The notes beneath the pieces are model-generated. The model ran no database searches and was not told the origin of the DNA. It saw only the letters and a list, made by a program, of their open reading frames with translations. A DNA stretch of 64,000 nucleotides from an uncultured SAR86 cluster bacterium (lineage in GTDB: Bacteria > Pseudomonadota > Gammaproteobacteria > Magnimaribacterales > D2472). Of the stretch, positions 15,683-23,545 are shown one piece after another (the first letter of the stretch is position 1; each line of letters begins with the position of its first letter). Position numbers and translations under genes: made by a program. The stretch lies in contig CABXXT010000002.1 of assembly GCA_902516285.1 (NCBI GenBank), forward strand, positions 1-64,000. Direction: 5' to 3'.

Positions 15683-16762
15683 GTAGCCATAACCGGATTC
15701 TCTTTTTTCAATATGTTCATCAATTGTGGTTTCTATCTTTTCAATTGCAACTAAATTTCCGCTCTTATAATCCTCTGCTAGACCAAATAATCGTGCGAAT
15801 AGGATATTACCTCCAACACTAGAATAAACTTTAATTTTTTTCTGTTTTTCTATCTTTTCACTCCAGACCTCTCTTACTTTTTTCCAAAAGTCTGAAGTTT
15901 CATCCCAATAGGTATATCCTGCCGACCAATCGAAGTTTTCTATTCTTTGATATCTTGCTAAACCAATTTCTTTTGCAATAACTTTATTGTCTAGTGTTGC
16001 TTTATTGTTGTTTTGCTCATGAACCCATCCATTCGGGGTAATTGTGTGTATATTTGTTCCAATAACAATATCGTAATCATCTCTTATGGTCGCCTCCCTT
16101 CTTGGAAGAGGTCTTTTTGTTTCATTACTTGTCCATGATGATGAGTTTGCAAAATGTTTCCATTCCCCAAAACCCTCGTATCTTGGTGAATCATCAACTT
16201 GATAAACCGTTTGTGACCAAGTTCCCTTTCTATCACTGTAGGATAGATTTTTTCTTTCCCATGTATTTTCTCCAACAAACTCATTAATTGAATTATCTTG
16301 GTATTTCCAATCCTGTCTCCAGTGTTTAACAACAATAGGATCTGAAGTCGTCCCATCATCTTGTTCAAAAAACATAACCATTATGTGTTGCAGACTTATG
16401 AAGTCCTTTTCATCTTCAACCGCTATAACAAATTCTGTTCCCCATGACTGATAAGGTTTTGAAGGTGTGTAGTCCTCAATGAAACCCATTGTCTCCATAA
16501 AGTCAAAATTAATCTTATGTTCGCCTTGCATTGCAAGAATTGCTAACCTGTCTTTTTCAAACTTGGTCAATTCCTCATTTTGTATTTCCTTCCAGAAAGG
16601 GTTGGGAGTTTTGTCTAAATCAACATCTGGACCTGAGGAGGTACCTCCTCTTGGTGTCATCAAATCTGGATTATCTAATTGAGTCCATCCAAAAACATAA
16701 TTGCTGTCAGAACTAAAACTTATTTGACTAAAGAAAATCGTTATAAAGAAAAATACTCTCAT
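15665..16762 (-). CDS. Secreted DUF6607-like protein
   Basis: 365 residues with a signal peptide (1-16). Segments DRLAILAMQGEHKINFDFMETMGF, YQSWGTEFV, QHIMVMFF and VKHWRQDWKY resemble the large secreted proteins grouped as DUF6607; that assignment is from memory of the pattern and moderate. The last ten residues (GYGYSVTEE) are encoded by a copy of the glmS-end repeat (core F), and the start codon lies 7 bases after core E, so the gene fills one repeat unit exactly. Periplasmic or outer-membrane-associated; function unknown. Confidence 0.65.
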   Translation of the reverse strand: MRVFFFITIFFSQISFSSDSNYVFGWTQLDNPDLMTPRGGTSSGPDVDLDKTPNPFWKEIQNEELTKFEKDRLAILAMQGEHKINFDFMETMGFIEDYTPSKPYQSWGTEFVIAVEDEKDFISLQHIMVMFFEQDDGTTSDPIVVKHWRQDWKYQDNSINEFVGENTWERKNLSYSDRKGTWSQTVYQVDDSPRYEGFGEWKHFANSSSWTSNETKRPLPRREATIRDDYDIVIGTNIHTITPNGWVHEQNNNKATLDNKVIAKEIGLARYQRIENFDWSAGYTYWDETSDFWKKVREVWSEKIEKQKKIKVYSSVGGNILFARLFGLAEDYKSGNLVAIEKIETTIDEHIEKRESGYGYSVTEE

Positions 16763-16768
16763 TGGAAA

Positions 16769-16786
16769 CTATTCTACCGTCACTAA
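16769..16786 (-). repeat. Core E
   Basis: TTAGTGACGGTAGAATAG, reading LVTVE-stop. Seven bases before the DUF6607-like start codon. Shares an upstream AAATCACTGTT with core G. Confidence 0.6.
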
Positions 16787-16888
16787 ATGTTTTCGAACAG
16801 TGATTTAATTACCTTTATTTAATTAAAAAAGACATTATGAATTCTAATGTGGGTGGGTATTGAGTAGAGTTTAAATTACTGTTTAAAA

Positions 16889-16906
16889 TTACTCCACCGT
16901 AACGGA
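16889..16906 (-). repeat. Core D
   Basis: TCCGTTACGGTGGAGTAA, differing from core A at two bases. An in-frame stop lies just upstream, so only EQSVTVE remains readable. Confidence 0.75.
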
Positions 16907-16968
16907 TTGTTCTTAACCCAACCTATATTCTTCACTATTTCTGCATTGTTTAAAGGTTCGCTTTCATG

Positions 16969-17832
16969 CTAATTATCATCCGCCATAACAAATGTAAACC
17001 TGTGGAGTACATCTTCAGTTGAAACGGCCTTCCCATTAACCACCTTAGTTTTATATTTTAATTTTAACGCGGCTCTTGAAGATGAGCTATTAAACATAGA
17101 ACATGGTCTAAATACTGTTTCAGGATTTGTGGGATCTCCACAATAGCCTTCAACAACAATAACATCTTCTACCGTTCCAATTTCGGTAATTGTAAATTTA
17201 ACAAGCGAATAACCTTGCGTTCCTCTCTCTTTCGCTCTCCTTGGGTAGACAGGGGTCACTTCTTCTATTAGACGTTTGGCGATTTCTAACTCTTTTTCTT
17301 TTTTCATTCTTTCTTCTTCAGTTTTTTTCACTCTAGCAATTCTTTCTTCTTCAGCCTTTTTCAATCTAGCAATTCTTTCTTCTTCAGCCTTTTTTTCTTT
17401 AGCCATTCTTGCTTTTTCTTCTGCTAGTTTCTCTGAGGCTATTCTTGCTATTTCTTCTGCTTCTTTGACTACTGTAATTGTTTCTAATAATTTAGAATTA
17501 TAATCAGGATCATTTAAGACAAGTTCTCTACAAAGTCCGTATTCAAATGACTCCTTGATGCCAGCATCGGTTCCAAGATAGAAGTCTTCGCCAAGTCTTT
17601 CTCTTACTGAATTAATTTCTTTTATCCTCATAGCAGCATCCATATTTCTAGACTCTGCCATAAAATTGCAGGTTACTGTTGCCAAGTCACTCCTTTGTTT
17701 TAGCTCAGCTGCTTTGGCTTCTTCCGCTAATCTTTCTTGCTCAGCGATTTCCTCTTGTGAAGGACCGCAGGCAGATAAAAGTAAAATTGATAGAGTTGCT
17801 AAAATAAGGTTTTTATTTTTATAGATACTCAT
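16969..17832 (-). CDS. Lipoprotein with coiled coil and TonB C-terminal-like domain
   Basis: 287 residues when started at the ATG at 17832, which gives a proper lipoprotein signal ending LLSAC; the six extra upstream codons would spoil it. After Cys21 comes an E/A/K-rich coiled coil (about 25-195) that includes three 11-residue repeats, then a TonB-C-like domain: EVTPVYPRRAKERGTQGYSLVKFTITEIGTVEDV. True TonB is anchored by an N-terminal helix and takes energy from ExbBD; a lipid-anchored version without that helix is more like the energy-independent TonB-domain proteins. It is cargo of the third glmS-end unit (between cores C and D). Confidence 0.75.
   Translation of the reverse strand: MSIYKNKNLILATLSILLLSACGPSQEEIAEQERLAEEAKAAELKQRSDLATVTCNFMAESRNMDAAMRIKEINSVRERLGEDFYLGTDAGIKESFEYGLCRELVLNDPDYNSKLLETITVVKEAEEIARIASEKLAEEKARMAKEKKAEEERIARLKKAEEERIARVKKTEEERMKKEKELEIAKRLIEEVTPVYPRRAKERGTQGYSLVKFTITEIGTVEDVIVVEGYCGDPTNPETVFRPCSMFNSSSSRAALKLKYKTKVVNGKAVSTEDVLHRFTFVMADDN
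17306..17404 (-). repeat. 33-base tandem repeat in lipoprotein coiled coil
   Basis: Three consecutive 33-base units encode KAEEERIARLK-like 11-residue heptad-type repeats. Two of the three are almost identical at the DNA level, a sign of recent slippage or duplication. Confidence 0.65.
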
Positions 17833-17840
17833 AATTAAAT

Positions 17841-18031
17841 TCTGCCACATCTCATTATAAATGTCTCAGCGATACACATAAGAGACCGCAACAAGTCATA
17901 TACACCCCTTATGACTTCCCCTAACGCGAAAAAATGAGTGAAATTTTTAGGGTTATTTTTACGGGGATTTATTTATTGTGATTTTTAAAACCCCCGCAGA
18001 ATGCGAGGTTAAAATTAAGGTTGGGTTAAGA
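17841..18031 (-). repeat. Left end C (191 bases)
   Basis: Same layout: hairpin, AAAAATTTCAC, GTCATA/TATGAC, GTCTC/GAGAC, then TGTGGCAGA, ending 8 bases before the TonB-domain lipoprotein start. Confidence 0.75.
17991..18008 (-). terminator. Hairpin copy in left end C
   Basis: CCTCGCATTCTGCGGGGG followed by TTTT, identical in stem and loop to the glmS terminator. Confidence 0.65.
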
Positions 18032-18049
18032 CTACTCTACTGTAACGGA
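18032..18049 (-). repeat. Core C
   Basis: TCCGTTACAGTAGAGTAG, reading SVTVE-stop with synonymous changes. Same orientation. Confidence 0.75.
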
Positions 18050-18130
18050 GTAAGGTGAACCGATCTTCCATTTACCGCTATTTCTGCAGTGTTTGTAAAG
18101 ATTTAATTTTACTTGCATGAGTTGCTTATA
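18050..18130 (-). repeat. Right end C (about 81 bases)
   Basis: Aligns with right end B without large gaps, including AACTCATGCAA, CACTGCAGAAATAGC and AAGATCGGTTCACCTTAC. A weaker relative (TGCAGAAATAGTG) precedes core D at 16907-16968. Confidence 0.7.
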
Positions 18131-18181
18131 AGTTCTAATTTCTTCAATTATAATAAAATTCTTATTCAATATTACAAACTT

Positions 18182-19147
18182 GTGAAAATATTAACAAAAT
18201 TGAATATTAAAAAAATTTGTACCTTCTTTGGATTGGTATTTCTTACCTCTTGTTCCACTTCTGATATCCCTCCTAAAGAATTAGAAGAAAGACAAGGACT
18301 CATGGAAGAAAGACAAGGACTCATGTATGAGGCTAATTCACAAATTCCCTATAGTGGACTTATAAAGAGACACTTTAGAAACGGTCAAACAAAATTTATA
18401 GGAAATTACATTGATGGAAAAAGTGAAGGACAATGGGAGTATTACTTCAAAAACGGACAATTAGAAGCTATAGGAGACTATAAAGACGGTAAAAAAGAAG
18501 GATTTTGGAGTTTTTACAGAGAAGATGGTGGTAAGGTAAGGGTTCAGTACTACGTAGACGATCGAAATGTTTGGGTAAGCAAAACTTTAAGACCTAAAGA
18601 TGTTGTTGTGAGAAATGGAATAACCTACCAAATAAATGAGAAAAATCCTTTTTATGGAACTATTAATGTTTACTGGGTAAACATGATCGGTGATGAATTG
18701 TCATTACGTGTACGTCATACCTACCTAAATGGAAGAATAAGTGGAAACATGACGTCTTACCATAGGAATGGCCAAGTAGAGAGTAAAGGATACGCTAAAG
18801 ATGGAAAAAAAGAAGGACTTTGGGAGTGTTACTACAAGAATGGTCAGTTAGAATCTAAAGGAAACTATATAGACGGTAAATTAAACGGACTTATAGAGTT
18901 TTATTACGAAAATGGTCAATTAGATGTAACAGGAAACATGATAGATGATAAAAGAGAAGGATTTTGGGAGTCTTACAAAAGTGGTTTATTGTGGGGTCAA
19001 GGAAACTATAAAGATGATAAAAGAGAAGGGGTTTGGATATTTTTCGACGGAAACGGTCAATTGAACAACAAAATGACATACGTAAAAGGTAAACCACAAA
19101 GAAATTATTGGTCGCTTGGCGGCACTAAACGTTATCCCAGTTGTTGA
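18182..19147 (+). CDS. MORN-repeat lipoprotein (YwqK-like)
   Basis: 321 residues from a GTG start at 18182; a TTG at 18113 extends it by 23 codons but the GTG places a basic n-region directly before the hydrophobic core and lipobox FLTSC. The mature protein carries about eight MORN-2 repeats of the form NGQxEx-G-x-Y-x-DGKxEG-x-W-x-x-Y. Proteins of this kind occur as antitoxin-like or surface proteins and often bind other proteins or lipids. It is the only rightward gene in the array, lying inverted between repeat ends B and C. A tandem RQGLMEE duplication follows the lipobox. Confidence 0.75.
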   Translation: MKILTKLNIKKICTFFGLVFLTSCSTSDIPPKELEERQGLMEERQGLMYEANSQIPYSGLIKRHFRNGQTKFIGNYIDGKSEGQWEYYFKNGQLEAIGDYKDGKKEGFWSFYREDGGKVRVQYYVDDRNVWVSKTLRPKDVVVRNGITYQINEKNPFYGTINVYWVNMIGDELSLRVRHTYLNGRISGNMTSYHRNGQVESKGYAKDGKKEGLWECYYKNGQLESKGNYIDGKLNGLIEFYYENGQLDVTGNMIDDKREGFWESYKSGLLWGQGNYKDDKREGVWIFFDGNGQLNNKMTYVKGKPQRNYWSLGGTKRYPSC

Positions 19148-19148
19148 A

Positions 19149-19339
19149 TCTGCCACAACTCCTTATAAATGTCCTTTGAATTCACATAAAGGACCGCAAC
19201 GTGTCATATCAACATCCTATGACTTCCGCTAACACAAAAAAATATGTGAAATTTTTAGGGTAGTTTTTACCTAGGTTTATTTTTGATGATTTTTAAAACC
19301 CCCGCAGAATGCAAGGTTAAAACCGATTGTCTTCCAAAC
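19149..19339 (-). repeat. Left end B (191 bases)
   Basis: Same layout as A: hairpin, AAAAATTTCAC, GTCATA/TATGAC, GTCCTTT/AAAGGAC, then TGTGGCAGA. Borders the 3' end of the inverted MORN gene. Confidence 0.75.
19299..19316 (-). terminator. Hairpin copy in left end B
   Basis: CCTTGCATTCTGCGGGGG followed by TTTT; same hairpin with one pair weakened. Follows core B. Confidence 0.6.
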
Positions 19340-19357
19340 TTACTCCACCGTAGCGGA
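19340..19357 (-). repeat. Core B
   Basis: TCCGCTACGGTGGAGTAA, reading SATVE-stop, with 15 of 18 bases matching core A. Same orientation as glmS. Confidence 0.75.
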
Positions 19358-19438
19358 GTAAGGTGAACCGATCTTTCGTTTTTCACTGTTTCTGCGGTTT
19401 TTGAAAGTGTTTAGGTTTAGTTGCATGAGTTACTCATA
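19358..19438 (-). repeat. Right end B (about 81 bases)
   Basis: Coding-strand sequence from ATGAGTAACTCATGCAA to the core, shared with right end C at equal length (AACCGCAGAAACAG, AAGATCGGTTCACCTTAC). Abuts the stop of the exported 231-residue protein gene. Confidence 0.7.
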
Positions 19439-19440
19439 TC

Positions 19441-20136
19441 TTAGCTTTTGAATGGTTTGTTAACTTTGTACTCAATCATTCCTCCCTCATAAGACAAAAT
19501 TTCTAAAACTAACCCTTTGTAAAATAAAATATTGTCAGTTGTATACTGTATCTCTAGCTCTCTTTCAATTAAAACAGTTCTTAGGTCTTCTTCGCTTGTG
19601 GGAGTTTCTCCTTGGAAATATAAAAACTTTAGACTATTTCCTGATTTCCCAAGAAACTCTATTTTTTCTATTTCTCCTAATTTTTCTGAGGATTTTTCTG
19701 CATTTAAGTCAGCTTGGTTAAAAGAGGTAGAGTTGTGACATGCAAACTTTGGTTTATTTTCTTTCCCTTTAACTAAAATACTTTGCTTCCATATACCAAT
19801 TGTCCCGTTAAAGTTTTTTTGTGCAACAGCTTTGACCTTTTCAATATTATTAAATTCTTTATTTTTAAAAGTTTTCGCTATTGATTCTCCTGTGTCAGCT
19901 TTTACTTTGCAATAAACACCTTTGTTTATTGTGCAAAATTTGTTGTCGCCATTCTTTTTAACAATCCAGCATTCTGATTTATACCCCTTGGTTTGTTGAA
20001 AAATAATATCTCCGGGATATGCAGATTTGATTTGTTCTATATTTGGTTCATAAAAAATATCTTCCTGATAAAAATCATCTTCAGAAAAAACAAATAAAGA
20101 AAAAATTAATGATGAAACTATTGAAAAACTTTTCAT
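19441..20136 (-). CDS. Exported hypothetical protein
   Basis: 231 residues with a signal peptide (MKSFSIVSSLIFSLFVF). The mature part has a four-cysteine N-terminal region (CWIVKKNGDNKFCTINKGVYC ... near 57-78 and a later Cys) suggesting disulfides in the periplasm, and a beta-rich C-terminal half. No family recognised. It fills the repeat unit next to glmS: its start lies 9 bases from the left end and its stop abuts the right end of core B. Promoter or 5' leader would therefore lie in the shared left end. Confidence 0.55.
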   Translation of the reverse strand: MKSFSIVSSLIFSLFVFSEDDFYQEDIFYEPNIEQIKSAYPGDIIFQQTKGYKSECWIVKKNGDNKFCTINKGVYCKVKADTGESIAKTFKNKEFNNIEKVKAVAQKNFNGTIGIWKQSILVKGKENKPKFACHNSTSFNQADLNAEKSSEKLGEIEKIEFLGKSGNSLKFLYFQGETPTSEEDLRTVLIERELEIQYTTDNILFYKGLVLEILSYEGGMIEYKVNKPFKS

Positions 20137-20145
20137 TCAAATATT

Positions 20146-20335
20146 CTGCCATATCTCACTATGAATGTCTTATGAATACACATAAGCGATCGCAACAAGT
20201 CATATCAACACCTCATGACTACTGCTAATACGAAAAAATAGGTGAAATTTTTAAGGTAATTTTTACCGGAATTATTTATACGTGATTTTTGAAACCCCCG
20301 CAGAATGCGAGGTTTAAACGAAAGTTGGGTTGAAC
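20146..20335 (-). repeat. Left end A (190 bases)
   Basis: From the glmS stop to the cargo start: terminator hairpin, an AAAAATTTCAC tract, inverted repeats GTCAT/ATGAC and CTTATG/CATAAG, and a closing ATGGCAGA. Aligns with left ends B and C over its whole length. Confidence 0.75.
20295..20312 (-). terminator. Hairpin terminator after glmS
   Basis: Coding strand CCTCGCATTCTGCGGGGG followed by TTTC: a GC-rich six-pair stem (one T-G pair) with a five-base loop in otherwise AT-rich DNA. Ends the atp-glmU-glmS transcript. Confidence 0.7.
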
Positions 20336-20353
20336 TTACTCCACCGTGACTGA
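20336..20353 (-). repeat. Core A: 3' end of glmS itself
   Basis: Coding strand TCAGTCACGGTGGAGTAA, encoding SVTVE-stop in the intact glmS. It is the reference for the other copies. Confidence 0.8.
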
Positions 20354-22162
20354 CTTTGCTAAGTTTCTTGGCTGATCAATGTCAGTTTTTCTTATCATGG
20401 CAACTTCATAGGATAATAATTGGAGAGGAATAGTATAAATAATAGGAGTTAGTAAAAAATCACATTTAGGCATATTAATTAACTTGCCAGACTTTAATTC
20501 TAATGAAATAGATGGATCAGAAAAAACATATAAAGTCCCGCCCCTTGCTTTAACTTCTTCTAAGTTTGATACCAGCTTTTCAGCAATTTCGCTTTCTGGA
20601 CATAACGCAATTACTGGCATATCTTCATCAATTAATGCAAGAGGTCCGTGTTTTAGTTCACCTGCTGGATAAGCTTCTGCATGGATATATGAAATTTCTT
20701 TCAACTTAAGAGCGCCTTCTTTGGCTATAGGATAAAAAATGCCTCTTCCTAAAAACAATGCATTGTCTTTGCTAGCAATCTCTGGCGCAATCTTAACAAT
20801 TGAATCCTTTAACTTAAGAGTTTCGCTTACAATATCTGGCAGTTGTCTCAGTGCAGTGATAACTCTTCCTCTAAGCTTTGGGTTTCTTGATCTGCTTTTG
20901 GCAAGTGATAGAGCCAAAAGCATTAATGCGACTAATTGAGTGGTGAAAGCTTTAGTAGAAGCAACTCCAATTTCAGGCCCAGCATTCGTAAAAATGGAGA
21001 ATTCTGATTCTCTTGCAATGGTACTTGTTGGTACATTACAGATAGTAAGTGTTGATAAGAAATCTTTTTCTTTTGCATATTTTAATGCTGCAAGTGTATC
21101 CGCTGTTTCTCCAGATTGTGAAATAGTTACAAAAAGAGTATCTTCATCGACATGCGGATTTCTGTATCTATATTCAGATGCATAGTCTGTTTGTGTTGGC
21201 AACTCTGAAATTGCTGAGAACCAGTTTGCAGCAACCCTTGCTGCGTGAAGACTAGTTCCACATGCAACAATCTGAATTCTCTTAACTTTGCTAAAGACAT
21301 CCGATGAACCAATACCAAAAATATTCTCGAGAACATCATCTCCACCTACTCTTCCATCAATTGTATTTAAAACCGCGACTGGCTGTTCAAAAATTTCTTT
21401 TTCCATAAAGTGCTTATATTCCCCTTTAGATGATGCCTCGCTTGATATGTCAATCTCTGATATTTCTCGTTTTATCTGATTCTTTAAAGAATCATAAATT
21501 TGGTAACTATTTGCAGAAATATTTGCAACATCACCATCCTCTAAAAATATAAACTGGTTGGTTAGCTGGCCTATTGCCAAAGGATCTGATGCAGCAAGAA
21601 GTTCATCTTCACCCAATCCAATAAGCAGAGGTGATTTATTCCTAGCAATAACTATATTTGATTTATCATTTCTATCGATTGCTGCTATAGCATAAGCACC
21701 TTCAAGCTTTTCTATCATTAAGTACATAGCATCAAGCATTGAGTTGTTTGTAGTTAAAAAATAATCTAACAAATGAGCAATGAGCTCAGAGTCTGTTTCA
21801 GATGTAAAAGAATAACCCTCCTTTGCAAGAAAATTTTTAAGTGATAAATAATTTTCAATTATTCCATTATGAACAATATAGACTCTTTCATTAGATTTGT
21901 GTGGGTGAGCATTTTCTTCACTTGGTTCACCGTGGGTTGCCCATCTTGTATGTGCAATACCTAGTTTGCTTTTAGGTTTTTCGAGAATCATTTTTTCTTC
22001 AAGAAGGCTGACCTTCCCAAGTGTTCTAAGGTGAGCTATTTGATTTTCTTGGTGAAGTGCAATTCCCGCTGAATCATATCCACGATATTCCATCTTGTGA
22101 AGACCTTGGACTAAGATTTTTCCAACATTTCTTGTTGAAGCTGCTGCAATGATTCCACACAT
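20336..22162 (-). CDS. glmS: Glutamine-fructose-6-phosphate aminotransferase
   Basis: 608 residues, the usual length. The class II glutaminase domain starts with the nucleophile Cys2 (MCGIIAA) and continues with the SIS isomerase domains (ACGTSLHAARVA, TISQSGETADT, GRGIFYPIAKEGALKLKEISY). It makes glucosamine-6-phosphate, the first step toward UDP-GlcNAc for peptidoglycan and lipopolysaccharide. It ends in the gammaproteobacterial ...NLAKSVTVE, the sequence that Tn7 TnsD recognises in relatives and that is repeated downstream here. It follows glmU by 5 bases and the atp operon, the classic gammaproteobacterial order. Confidence 0.98.
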   Translation of the reverse strand: MCGIIAAASTRNVGKILVQGLHKMEYRGYDSAGIALHQENQIAHLRTLGKVSLLEEKMILEKPKSKLGIAHTRWATHGEPSEENAHPHKSNERVYIVHNGIIENYLSLKNFLAKEGYSFTSETDSELIAHLLDYFLTTNNSMLDAMYLMIEKLEGAYAIAAIDRNDKSNIVIARNKSPLLIGLGEDELLAASDPLAIGQLTNQFIFLEDGDVANISANSYQIYDSLKNQIKREISEIDISSEASSKGEYKHFMEKEIFEQPVAVLNTIDGRVGGDDVLENIFGIGSSDVFSKVKRIQIVACGTSLHAARVAANWFSAISELPTQTDYASEYRYRNPHVDEDTLFVTISQSGETADTLAALKYAKEKDFLSTLTICNVPTSTIARESEFSIFTNAGPEIGVASTKAFTTQLVALMLLALSLAKSRSRNPKLRGRVITALRQLPDIVSETLKLKDSIVKIAPEIASKDNALFLGRGIFYPIAKEGALKLKEISYIHAEAYPAGELKHGPLALIDEDMPVIALCPESEIAEKLVSNLEEVKARGGTLYVFSDPSISLELKSGKLINMPKCDFLLTPIIYTIPLQLLSYEVAMIRKTDIDQPRNLAKSVTVE

Positions 22163-22167
22163 TTAAC

Positions 22168-23523
22168 TTAACTCTTCTTTTTAGACCAATTTTCTTTATT
22201 TTCTTGTTTTGATCTAGATACTCCTAAAGCATTATCTGGAACATCTTTTGTTATTACTGACCCAGCTGCAATGTATGCATTTGATCCTATGGTCACAGGA
22301 GCTACTAGTGATGAATTTGTGCCTACGAAACTATTATCACCGATCTTTGTTTTATTTTTATTTTTACCATCATAGTTACAAGTAATTGTTCCTGCACCAA
22401 TATTTGTATCTTCTCCAATTTCTGTGTCTCCCAGATATGCAAAATGATTCGCTTTAGACTTTTCACCAACTTTAGTTTTCTTCGTTTCAACAAAATTACC
22501 AATCTTAGCATTATGTTCAACAATGCTTCCCTCTCTTAACCTTGCATATGGTCCTATGGAGCAATCTTTGCCAATTTTTGAAGAAACAATATGCGAAAAG
22601 GCTTCAATGTTTGAATTATCACCAATTTCTGTATCTTTTATTATTGAATTTGGGCCTATTGAAACATTGTTCCCTAGTTTGACCTCTCCATCCAAGATAA
22701 CATTTACATCAATACTACAGTCTTTTCCGACCTCAACATTGCCTCTTATATCTATTCTTGATAAATCAGATATTGTCACGCCCATATTTAAAAGTTCATT
22801 TGCTTTCATGCTTCTATAAATATTTTCAAGCTCCAGTAACTCCTCTTTAGTATTTGCTCCCTTTACTTCGTCGTTGGGTGCAATACATGTTTTAATTTTA
22901 TACCCTTTCTCAGCTATTATAGAAACAATATCAGTTAAATAATATTCATTAGCAACGTTATCATTTTTAACCGCATTAACAGCAGTCACTAAAAGGTCTT
23001 TTTTGCAACATAAGATACCTGTAAAAATTTCTTTAATTTTCCGCTCATCTTCCGATGCATCTTTTTCTTCAATGATAGAAATAGCATATCCATCGACATT
23101 CTTCTTAACTCTTCCATATCCAAATGGTTCATCAAGAACAGTTGTCAAAATTGCAAGGCTGTCTTCTGTATTGGAAATAAGTTGTTTTAGTGTGCTTTCT
23201 CTAATTAGTGGCACATCTCCATACAAAACAAGCAGTGTTGCTTTTTCTGGAATCATAGATAATGAAGATTTTACTGCGTCTGCTGTTCCCAAAGGCTTTG
23301 CTTGTTCGCTAAAGTTAAAATTACCTTTAAAGGTTTTAAACTCATCAATTAATGAACTTTTGTCATGGCCTATGACAAATGTGGTTGTCTTTGCAACCTT
23401 TGAAGCAACTTCATAAATTCTTGACAGCATTGAATGGCCACCAATTGGTTGTAAGGATTTGGCTTTCTCTGATAGCATTCTTGAGCCTTCACCAGCTGCC
23501 AGGATAATGTTATGAACTTTCAC
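22168..23523 (-). CDS. glmU: Bifunctional GlcN-1-P acetyltransferase / UDP-GlcNAc pyrophosphorylase
   Basis: 451 residues. The N-terminal uridyltransferase domain has LAAGEGSRM (8-16) and the downstream GTADAVKSS and YGDVPLI motifs; the C-terminal half is a left-handed beta-helix of hexapeptide repeats (IGPNSIIKDTEIGDNSNIEAFS and following) that acetylates GlcN-1-P. It converts the GlmS product (after GlmM) to UDP-GlcNAc. The gene sits between atpC and glmS on the same strand, 22 bases from atpC. Confidence 0.98.
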   Translation of the reverse strand: MKVHNIILAAGEGSRMLSEKAKSLQPIGGHSMLSRIYEVASKVAKTTTFVIGHDKSSLIDEFKTFKGNFNFSEQAKPLGTADAVKSSLSMIPEKATLLVLYGDVPLIRESTLKQLISNTEDSLAILTTVLDEPFGYGRVKKNVDGYAISIIEEKDASEDERKIKEIFTGILCCKKDLLVTAVNAVKNDNVANEYYLTDIVSIIAEKGYKIKTCIAPNDEVKGANTKEELLELENIYRSMKANELLNMGVTISDLSRIDIRGNVEVGKDCSIDVNVILDGEVKLGNNVSIGPNSIIKDTEIGDNSNIEAFSHIVSSKIGKDCSIGPYARLREGSIVEHNAKIGNFVETKKTKVGEKSKANHFAYLGDTEIGEDTNIGAGTITCNYDGKNKNKTKIGDNSFVGTNSSLVAPVTIGSNAYIAAGSVITKDVPDNALGVSRSKQENKENWSKKKS

Positions 23524-23545
23524 AATATAAGGTAAAGTATATACC

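Larger units (their letters stand above)
13901..20353 (-). mobile_element. Array of cargo units bounded by copies of the glmS 3' end
   Basis: From glmS outward, cores of 18 bases matching the glmS end (TCAGTCACGGTGGAGTAA on the coding strand) recur at 20336, 19340, 18032, 16889, 16769, 15665, 15395 and, weakly, 13901. Between them lie different genes: an exported 231-residue protein, a MORN lipoprotein (inverted), a TonB-domain lipoprotein, nothing (D-E), a DUF6607-like protein, a small membrane protein, then three membrane proteins. The first three units share left and right ends. No recombinase or transposase is in the array. This fits repeated insertion at glmS, with the newest unit next to the gene. 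Confidence 0.6.

Noticed and set aside
17276-17503. 75-residue rightward frame opposite the lipoprotein coiled coil
   Set aside because: A serine/phenylalanine-rich mirror of the EEER/AK repeats; an antisense artefact of low complexity.
13901-20353. A standard Tn7 insertion at glmS
   Set aside because: No Tn7-like transposase genes or end repeats are visible, and Tn7 does not duplicate the glmS end as seen here.
13901-20353. A classical integron with attC sites
   Set aside because: No intI in the window, no R''/R' core (GTTRRRY) recognised, and the repeat core is the glmS terminus.
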